DNA of 26,343 nt, taken from NCBI GenBank assembly GCA_033064195.1, contig JARBJD010000647.1, forward strand, positions 1 to 26,343, read 5' to 3'. The stretch's first letter is position 1; each line of letters begins with the position of its first letter. Of the stretch, positions 19,751-26,343 are shown piece after piece. Under the pieces are notes generated by a model, which had not been told where the DNA came from, ran no database searches, and was given only the letters and a program-made list of their open reading frames with translations. The position numbers were made by a program, and so were the translations under genes. Source of the stretch: Blattamonas nauphoetae. Lineage: Eukaryota > Preaxostyla > Oxymonadida.

Positions 19751-20059
19751 ATGGCACCAGGAAGTTTCAACAAACTCAAAAATATCGGCAAGCAATTCTT
19801 TCAATTCATCAAACCTCTAGCTCCAACATTGCTTCAAGTTGGTGGTGGATTGCTCTCTCAAACGAACAGTAAATTCGGACAAACCGCGGGTGGAATACTC
19901 AATGGATTAGGAGGAATGATGGACGTTTATCAACAAAATAAGGCGATCAATCGTCAACAAAAACCGCAGTTGATCGAGTACGAACCTCCACGAAATGGAC
20001 GATACTCCAATGATGATATACCAATCTCGTCTAATTCCAAAATTCAATTCAAAGGATAG
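19751..20059 (+). CDS. Small MAPG protein 1, amphipathic
   Basis: A 102-residue protein starting MAPGSFNKLKNIGKQFFQFI, followed by a Gly-rich hydrophobic part (QVGGGLLSQTN, GGILNGLGGMMDV) and a polar tail with KQQKPQLIE-like residues. It has the same first four residues and the same order of parts as the next gene, so the two are likely paralogues. The amphipathic start and Gly-rich core resemble membrane-active small capsid proteins such as adenovirus protein VI or X; this is resemblance and position only. Confidence 0.65.
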   Translation: MAPGSFNKLKNIGKQFFQFIKPLAPTLLQVGGGLLSQTNSKFGQTAGGILNGLGGMMDVYQQNKAINRQQKPQLIEYEPPRNGRYSNDDIPISSNSKIQFKG

Positions 20060-20076
20060 TAATTCACTAGTATTCA

Positions 20077-20099
20077 AATATTTTTATTTTCCTAAAATG
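20077..20099 (+). promoter_or_regulatory. T-rich start box of the second MAPG gene
   Basis: AAATATTTTTATTTTCCTAAAATG (about 20076-20099) ends in the start codon at 20097, 38 bases after the stop of the previous gene. Confidence 0.55.
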
Positions 20100-20396
20100 G
20101 CACCAGGTTGGTTATCAAAATTAGCAGCAGTTGGTAAAAACATACTCAGAGTTGGAGCTCCATTTCTAAATCTAATACCCTTTGTTGGACCATTGATTTC
20201 TAAGGTCGCACAGACAGGAGTTGAGATGATTCCAGATGTGAAATCGGATCAGCAAATCCACGCAGAAAAGATGGCACAATACGAGCAAGCGATGAATGAA
20301 GGAAACACTGCAGTAGCGAACAAGCTCAGAGGTGAAATACTGAGACTAGAAGAAAAGCTGAAGCCGAAAGCGAAGAAACCAAAAAAGAAAAAGTAA
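20097..20396 (+). CDS. Small MAPG protein 2, hydrophobic start and lysine-rich tail
   Basis: A 99-residue protein; the start at 20097 is chosen by the box and by the shared MAPG. Residues 1-45 are hydrophobic and amphipathic (LSKLAAVGKNILRVGAPF, then NLIPFVGPLISKVA), residues 50-85 form a charged helix, and the end is KPKAKKPKKKK. A basic tail of this type could bind DNA and the hydrophobic part a membrane, as in virion cement or core proteins. Paralogue of the gene at 19751. Function inferred from shape and position. Confidence 0.65.
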   Translation: MAPGWLSKLAAVGKNILRVGAPFLNLIPFVGPLISKVAQTGVEMIPDVKSDQQIHAEKMAQYEQAMNEGNTAVANKLRGEILRLEEKLKPKAKKPKKKK

Positions 20397-20414
20397 CTAG
20401 AGTTAAAGCATAAA

Positions 20415-20440
20415 TGTATTTTTTTATTTTTGTTAAAATG
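20415..20440 (+). promoter_or_regulatory. T-rich start box of capsid gene 1
   Basis: TGTATTTTTTTATTTTTGTTAAAATG ends in the start codon at 20438. Confidence 0.55.
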
Positions 20441-22330
20441 AACTCACATTTAACACATCTGACAAACAAAAGAACAGGAGCATCATCATTGACTGGAAAT
20501 ACCACTGGAAGGATAGAATACACAAGAGATGACATGGGTCAAATACAACAGCAACTGATGTCTGAGCATCACATCAATTACCTTCTGAATGATGGAGCTC
20601 ACAGTACTTCAATCCAAGAATTGAAACCATCAGAGAATGCACGATTCTACACAGGACAAGAGATAATCATTCCGTTGACTGGTAATCAGGACATTTGTCA
20701 AATTGATGATTCATTCATTACGTTCACAATGACAGCAACTTTGAAACTCAATAATTGGAAGACAACTTCTGGTAAAATTGGATCATACATGAATGAGAGG
20801 ATATTCATTTCGTTGGACTCAAGCATTCAGCATCAATCTTTCGTGCCTCACTGTTCTTCACAACAATCAGAGAATCATCAGCACAACAAACAATGATGTA
20901 TCCATGGAGTCTCACATCTACAATATGATCAAACCAAAGAGTCAATTGGAGAATCGAAAACATTGTCACACACCTTGGAAAAATGCTTGGACTCATGATG
21001 AATCTGTTGCTGGTGTTTATATTCCAATATCTGCTTTCACAACAACGTCTGGAACAGGAGTGTTTCAAGACACTATTGATGTGCCTATTCGTGTGTCGAT
21101 TAATCTTGAAGATCTTCTGATATTCTCAGGGATGACTGACTATCCAAAATGTCTCTTTGGTGATTTGAAATTGAGTGTGCACATGAATGAGGATGCGTTT
21201 GTTTGTTGTTCTGTGAATCCTGAACTCACTTTGAAGATACACTATCATCACTCGTAACTGGAACAGCAGCAGCACCAACGATTAAAGCAGCAATTCAAAA
21301 TTGTATTCAACATCGTCCATATTTCTTAAACAATCTCGTAACCTCATGCACAAAGAACTTCGTTCAAATTGGTCAATCATTTCTCAACCAACTGTCACAA
21401 AGACATTGTATGCTCAACAGCCAATGTCGTGACAACAGAACCAGAATTTGTGGATCAGTACATCTCATTAAACGTCACAAACTATCGGATTGATGATGTG
21501 TATTGCATGAGTGTTGGATACAAAATGAAAGATGGTGCGATAAAGAAACTCATGGAGATGTATCAGAATCGTCCTGGAACAATTCCAGCTGAGAAGATCT
21601 CATTCTATCCATTTCAGAAGACGCCAACGGCAACGGGAATTGATTGTGCTCAGCAAATGGTAGTGGTGAATGCAAAGGATATCATGCTCCTCTTCCGTCA
21701 TTACGACAATGAAGTCACTTGTTTCCACAATCCAATGCAGAAGAATATTCAAGTGACTTTACAAAACAGGTACTATCCAGAACAACCGACAACAACTATT
21801 GGAGCTCGCTTCTATCAGTTCGCATTATCGACTCTCAATCTCGATTCGTACCTAGCTGTTCCTGATGATTTGGGGCGATCACGACGGATTCTCTCGTTGA
21901 AGAGAAACTCACTGGTGACGGAACATATCCAAATGAAACAATGACAAGAGTTCGTCCAGTTCATGACAATACTGACTTCCTTCTGTGCTTTCCTACTCAG
22001 AGGTGGATGTCCAACAAACTGTAATGATTCGATCAGTTCAAAGGAAATACTGCTGTCCTTTGAGATCACATCCAATCTATCAAGGTAATCTCGATACATA
22101 CTATAATGTATACAACCCAAGTCAAAGTGGTGGTGATATGACAACATTTACATCCTCCAGCACCAATATTAGCAACCACTGCAACCACATGGTGGGTATT
22201 ACGATACAGCAATGGTGAACCAAAAGTTGAGTACTATCCTAATCACACACTGAAAGCATTACACAAAGATTTGGGAATCGTAGAGACTCTCATCGGGAGT
22301 TCGAAGCCTCTGGCGAAACAAAACAGTAAA
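20438..22330 (+). pseudogene. Capsid-type protein 1 (broken)
   Basis: Start at 20438 follows the shared box. The region codes for about 600 residues in several frames. Blocks such as GQEIIIPLTGNQDICQIDD, YPKCLFGDLKLSVHM, VYCMSVGYKMKDGAIKKLME and NLDTYYNVYNP appear in the same order as corresponding blocks of the capsid gene at 22366 (GDEIEVPL, FGNLRLRFHV in element C, ICYGYQITDATKQ), so the two are distant paralogues. Both are placed where Polintons carry their double jelly-roll capsid protein. One may form the main hexons and the other a second shell component. About four or five breaks. The end is approximate. Confidence 0.65.
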
Positions 22331-22342
22331 GAAAATATTGAT

Positions 22343-22368
22343 ATTGTATTTTTATTTTTCTATAAATG
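22343..22368 (+). promoter_or_regulatory. T-rich start box of capsid gene 2
   Basis: ATTGTATTTTTATTTTTCTATAAATG ends in the start codon at 22366. Confidence 0.55.
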
Positions 22369-24082
22369 AGAAGTTTCAGATCAAATCAATCCAAACCAAC
22401 ATCGACATTAATCGAACAAATTGAAGTGCAATCGTATATGCCAAAACAATGGGATTCAGAACCTCACATCTACTCCATCCAAGAAGTGCATCCAACCAAT
22501 CCTCCCATGCCATGCAGAATCGGAGATGAGATTGAAGTTCCATTGTGCAATGATGGTCATGATGTGACTGAATTTTCGAAGAGTCATTTGCATATCGATC
22601 TCACGATTACTGTTCCATATACATATCCATCAGATGCAGATGCTTCAGAGTCAGCTGGATTGTACGGAATGTTCTACGGTTACAAATCATCATCAGATGC
22701 CATTCGAGACATGAGACTGGTTGACGGTAAAGGAAACATTATTGACAATACACTCCAGAATAATCATGTTCACGAATCATTTCTGTATCACACTTTCAAG
22801 TCGTATGAAGAGAAAAACAATATGAAGCATTGCTATAGTCTTTTGAAAATGTTCAGAGAATGGATCCAAGTGTGTGTGGATTCTACTATGTTCCAACACT
22901 CAATGGGCAGAAAAACCATACACTGCAACGATTCCACTGGTTATTCCGTTTGTGAATCTCCTTCCACTGAGTACGTTTGATCAGTATCAAATTCGATCTT
23001 CGGAAATTTACGTTTGAGATTTCATTTGACCACTGATTCACTAGTGTATTGTCCCATTCGAACTTCAACTGTTGTAAGAAAACACTTGAGATGATGAAGA
23101 TCGATATCCAGATAAAGACGAGCCTCGTCTCGCACCAGAAGGGCAAATGAGTCTCATGTTCGATGGAGAATACTCTAATTTGACACAGGAATTTACACAA
23201 ATTGGTAATCCAATACTTCAATTCGATGACAATATAATGCCTTCTGTGAATTCATTTTACATTTCATATATCAAAACCAAATCCTTCACAGCCACTGTTC
23301 TTTCATCTTCGATAGATACAGTGTCTTCGATTTGTTACGGATATCAAATCACTGATGCAACGAAGCAGTCACTCTTCAACACATATTCAAAGACTCTGTA
23401 TGTCCTGAAAGCTGAAGAATTGACACACAATCGTTTCAATCACAAGCAACAGCAATGGGGTGAGATCAAACATCAGTATCAAGCTCAACAATCTCATGAA
23501 TCTTATGTGCTTATTCCTGAAAGACCAAATGAATGTACAGTCTTCAGAAATCCTCATTATGTTGGCTGATTCGAAATGCTTGGATCCAACTTTCCCAATT
23601 TCCCGATGTCAACACTCTCGCCAGAGTTCTATCAAATGATGATGGTGAATGGTGATTTTATCGGTTGTTCCGCGACGGAAGAGTTTGAGAATTCAATCTG
23701 TATGTCACGCAATTCTACCTGTTTTGGAAAGGAGTTCAAGAGAACCAGAGCAGTTACGGATGCTACTTCATTCACATTCATGGTTCCAGCAGATCGAGAG
23801 TGAAATCGCTGGTGGTGAAGAAGGTATTTCAACAGCAGAATCAGTGAATATCGTCTACAGAGGATCACCAATCAATCAGGAGAACTCGATCCATATTTCA
23901 CCTCAACTCCAGAAGGTCCTCCTCCTCCAATTCTAGCACTACATCAAGCGACATACTGGCTGTTCTGGATTGAGAATGGACAACCACGAGTGCGATATGT
24001 CATTGATCGTCGACTCCAAGAAGCATATGAAGAAGTGAAGAGAGGTTTTGAACAGAACAAATATGATATTTTATTTTTGTAG
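22366..24082 (+). pseudogene. Capsid-type protein 2 (broken)
   Basis: The element A counterpart of the reverse-strand capsid gene at 5006-6748. The first 204 residues are open and include MPKQWDSEPHIYSIQEVHPT, PMPCRIGDEIEVPL and GLYGMFYGYKSSSDAIRDMR; later blocks include ICYGYQITDATKQSLFNTYS and NFPNFPMSTLSPEFYQMMM. The order and length agree with a jelly-roll capsid protein of about 580-600 residues. Alignment with element C shows high similarity, the same protein in a sister copy. About four or five breaks. The 3' limit is approximate. Confidence 0.7.
24066..24080 (+). promoter_or_regulatory. T-rich box before the last gene of element A
   Basis: TATTTTATTTTTGTAG lies 10 bases before the start codon at 24091. 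Confidence 0.5.
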
Positions 24083-24090
24083 AAACACAA

Positions 24091-24501
24091 ATGGTGAAGC
24101 GCTATTTCTCAATTCAGAATTCTCACACTGCTCAACTCCCTCCTGATTTTACAAATTCTAGAAATCAAAAATATGTTCACTTTCTTGATTGCAAACTCAT
24201 CCATGTGAGGGAAGAAATGAATGGTAACTCAACTGTCATCTCAAAAGACATTCCTCAGCACATTACAATCCATGGTGATTGGATCCAGACTGATGCATTC
24301 AATGACTCGTTTGTTGCCTTCTGCAACGAACAGATTGCGAAGCGAAAGAAGTGGGAATTAACTACTCGACAATCAATTGTGAAGATCTGGTTCAAAGACA
24401 GTTCTGGTGAATCAATAGAGATGGAAACAACGGAGACAATCAATGGAAAAATAATCAAGGAGTATTATGAATTTCTGGTTGATCTCATGTTGGAGTATTA
24501 G
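24091..24501 (+). CDS. Small conserved Polinton protein after the capsid gene
   Basis: A 136-residue frame with alternating hydrophobic and polar residues that suggests mostly strands (KYVHFLDCKLIHV, QHITIHGDWIQT, KIWFKDSSGESIEMETT). It is kept in the same place in element C (4573-4978), so selection has linked it to the capsid gene. It may be a minor virion or fibre-like protein; I do not recognise the family. Similarity to element C ends at the stop codon region. Confidence 0.65.
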   Translation: MVKRYFSIQNSHTAQLPPDFTNSRNQKYVHFLDCKLIHVREEMNGNSTVISKDIPQHITIHGDWIQTDAFNDSFVAFCNEQIAKRKKWELTTRQSIVKIWFKDSSGESIEMETTETINGKIIKEYYEFLVDLMLEY

Positions 24502-24687
24502 TCATTGTGTCGATCAGGGAATTATATTTTGAATGAGTTCATTTATGAGTGTCTGTTGTTGTCCGACAATGCTACTCAGTTCCTGAATGGCTTTGATACA
24601 GAAGCAAGAGTTCTGCATAATCAACTTGAAGACAATCTGGATTGGAATCATTCACGACTTCAGGGAATATTTCTTGGATCTGTTGTG
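24502..24687 (+). other. Short coding-like spacer cut by element B
   Basis: A + strand frame from about 24505 reads ILNEFIYECLLLSDNATQFL and continues to 24687, where it is interrupted by the AGTAGT start of the second repeat copy. It matches nothing in element C. It could be host coding sequence or the tail of another gene. No inverted terminal repeat of element A is present in it. Confidence 0.4.
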
Positions 24688-24822
24688 AGTAGTGGTATAA
24701 GCGAAATGGGAACCAAACTGGCATAGGTGATACTCCTAGGAGAATTGGAACTGAGAAGTCATTTTGAATCTCAGAGCCAATTGATTTTTTTAATATGACT
24801 CATTCTAATTTCCATCTCACTT

Positions 24823-24861
24823 ACTACTGAAAATATTGACATTTCAGAGTAGTCAATATTT
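24823..24861. promoter_or_regulatory. Second copy of the overlapping terminal hairpins
   Basis: AAATATTGAC (24831-24840) and GTCAATATTT (24852-24861), with the competing ACTACTGAAA/TTTCAGAGTAGT pair, are identical to 7475-7513. Confidence 0.6.
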
Positions 24862-24984
24862 GGCCGTAAATTCAAAATAAAGGCGAAAACGGACCTCTTG
24901 AAAGTGTCTTTTTGAAGCAAATTTTGAGTACTTTTAGAAAACAACGTCGATTTCTTTTTTATTCAATTTTTTAATTTGTATAAA

Positions 24985-25555
24985 ATGAGCAGCGTCTTGA
25001 CACCAACACAACTACTGGAAATTTTGGACAAAGATTTGAAAATGAAATCACCTCCAACTCTCAATCGACAAGGAACAACATATCACGGGAGCACTTTTCG
25101 AATACTATCTCGAAGAGAAACCAGATGAAACTTATCAAGTGTACGTCAATAGTTTCGTCAAAGGATACAGACCACATCTGAATCGCCAGAAATATCTTCG
25201 ACCAGCAAATCGTTGCACAAAGAAGCTTATTGAATCAATGAAAATGAAAATTGTGAACTCATTTCTGAATACACTCATTCAAGTACTCCAGTAACATATC
25301 GACACGAAGGAATTGAATGGATAGTGATCCCATCAAAATGGATGAAAGGATTCAGAACTCATCAGAACAAACGAAAACGATACACACAATCGTTTGTTGA
25401 AAATGAATTGAAAAATTGTGAACTCATTGGAACATACACAAGGTACTTGAGCCATTCAAATATCGCGATTTACGAACAAAGAATGAGTATTACGTTCGCG
25501 GACAATTGGTTGTATTTGGAGACCGTCCTCACTTGAGAAAGTATCACGAAGGTCG
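24985..25555 (+). pseudogene. Small repeat protein with GxRPHL modules, element B copy (broken)
   Basis: Counterpart of the gene at 7638, with the same start box (TTTTTTAATTTGTATAAA directly before 24985) and the same words such as YTQSFVENELK and KGYRPHL. Several breaks; it is not expected to make the full protein. Confidence 0.6.
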
Positions 25556-26343
25556 TGAAAATACTGAAAATCTATTTTGACCACAAATCACTGAAATCCA
25601 ACATGAGAACCATTTCGAAAATTCTGCAAAATTCAAAATCTCGGGGACACTGTCGGTCCTCGATCAAGACAATCCTGATGAAAATCGGTTGAGAATTCGT
25701 CGAACTGCGAACCGGACTTAGGTCGAAAAGTGACCAAAAGTCGATGTTCCGATTTCGCCACTATGAACACCTTTATGTCTCAAATTGTGCTCAAACACGT
25801 TCTAAAATTACGAAATTGATGTTGATAGGTGAAATTTTAGGAGCACTTTGAAAAGTTTGATCCGACCCCATATTTTGAAAATGACAAAATTTTTAAGGAG
25901 GAGAAAGTGACGTCTCGCTCTTCTCTCCTACGTCACTTTTCGCCCTCTGATGGTCTCCGTAGGTGTCAAATCGATAGTGGACAGGTATTCGCGTCATTCG
26001 GTTTTGACGATCCTCGACACACGATCGTTTTCACAATTTTTGTCAATTTTCATTTTACACGATTTTCCTTCAAACCACTTCACAATCGTACTCAAGCTGA
26101 CGCTTTTGAGAATTCTGGTTTTACATCACCTATAGTTCTCTCTGGAGGGTCGGTTTTTCGATCACACTTGTGACGACACATTTACATTTACACCAACATT
26201 TTGACACTATGGATTTTTGATCTGAATTTCGTCGCAAAAATCCTTCTTTCTCACGGTATGAGTAAGGTGTGCTCAAATTGAGGATTTTGTCGGATAGTTC
26301 TCCCATAAAGTCACTTTTCATGTTTTCACTTCTCAACTTTTGA
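25556..26343. other. Non-coding tail of direct repeat copy 2
   Basis: Matches 8230-9036. It is C/T-rich on the + strand in its second half with TCACTTTT words. No gene is supported; the short frames at 25907-26173 match shadow frames of copy 1. Confidence 0.5.

Larger units (their letters stand above)
7340..24501 (+). mobile_element. Polinton/Maverick element A, near full length but broken
   Basis: This fossil element holds protein-primed DNA polymerase B, RVE integrase, an A32/FtsK-type packaging ATPase and jelly-roll-type capsid genes, the diagnostic Polinton set. The left end is AGTAGTGG at 7340, in line with the AG start typical of Polinton ends. The distance from this start to the same sequence at 24688 is 17,348 bases, in the usual Polinton size range. 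No inverted copy of the left end is found before 24688, so the right terminal repeat is missing or replaced. The polymerase frame looks whole, while the integrase, both capsid genes and several small genes carry breaks, more than ten in all. The near identity of the left end with the repeat at 24688 suggests recent activity of the family. Confidence 0.85.
24688..26343 (+). mobile_element. Start of Polinton element B (direct repeat copy 2), cut by window end
   Basis: From AGTAGTGGTATAAGCG at 24688 to the last base the sequence follows 7340-9036 in the same direction with few differences. It holds the conserved hairpin (24823-24861), a copy of the small repeat-protein gene and the following non-coding region. 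It is best explained as the left end of a second, closely related Polinton. The copy looks more broken than the one at 7340. Confidence 0.85.

Noticed and set aside
7340-26343. Long direct repeats as LTRs of a retroelement
   Set aside because: The DNA between them codes for a family B DNA polymerase, packaging ATPase and capsid proteins, no reverse transcriptase is seen, and the repeats themselves contain a gene.
1-26343. CRISPR array, rRNA or bacterial operon signals
   Set aside because: No regularly spaced repeats, no rRNA-like conserved stretches and no ribosome binding sites; gene content is eukaryotic and virus-like.

Overview
The window looks like nuclear DNA of a protist, most plausibly an oxymonad (Preaxostyla) of the Blattamonas type. 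Two signs support this: the left edge holds a receptor-like pseudokinase gene of the kind greatly expanded in that genome, and the rest is filled with large Polinton/Maverick virus-like elements. The taxon is inferred from recognised protein style, not from any search. 

Layout. (1) Positions 1-1861 hold the remains of a host gene on the + strand: a Ser/Thr-rich extracellular repeat region, one membrane helix near 870-930, and a kinase-like domain ending at 1861. (2) 1862-4125 is non-coding or unrecognised, with TGGAC-rich repeats and one strong hairpin. (3) 4126-about 6660 is a partial Polinton in reverse orientation (element C). It carries a small virion-type gene and a capsid gene, and its outer end starts AGTAGT. 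(4) 6661-7339 is unassigned spacer. (5) 7340-about 24501 is a long Polinton on the + strand (element A). Its order is: terminal region with a conserved hairpin, small repeat-protein genes, protein-primed DNA polymerase B, an acidic protein, RVE integrase, a small coiled-coil protein, the packaging ATPase (opposite strand), two unrecognised proteins, two small MAPG proteins, two related capsid proteins and a small conserved protein. (6) From 24688 to the window end the sequence at 7340-9036 is repeated in the same direction, so a second element (B) starts here and runs off the edge. 

How the parts fit. Polymerase, integrase, packaging ATPase and capsid genes together form the usual Polinton set: protein-primed replication, retroviral-type integration and a jelly-roll virion. 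No adenain-type protease was recognised. Nearly every element gene is preceded by a short T-rich box (TTTTTATTTT or TTTAATTTGTATAAA) lying directly before the start codon, which suggests one shared promoter type. Several genes of the elements are broken while the polymerase looks whole. I treat all copies as fossils, of fairly recent age for A and B (the two direct repeat copies are still nearly identical) and older for C relative to A. 

Most interesting points: an HNH-type zinc domain and an OTU-like cysteine-protease-like domain both inside one PolB; two mutually exclusive hairpins conserved in both repeat copies and built around the same ACTACT/AGTAGT motif as the element ends; paired capsid paralogues; and head-of-element direct duplication.
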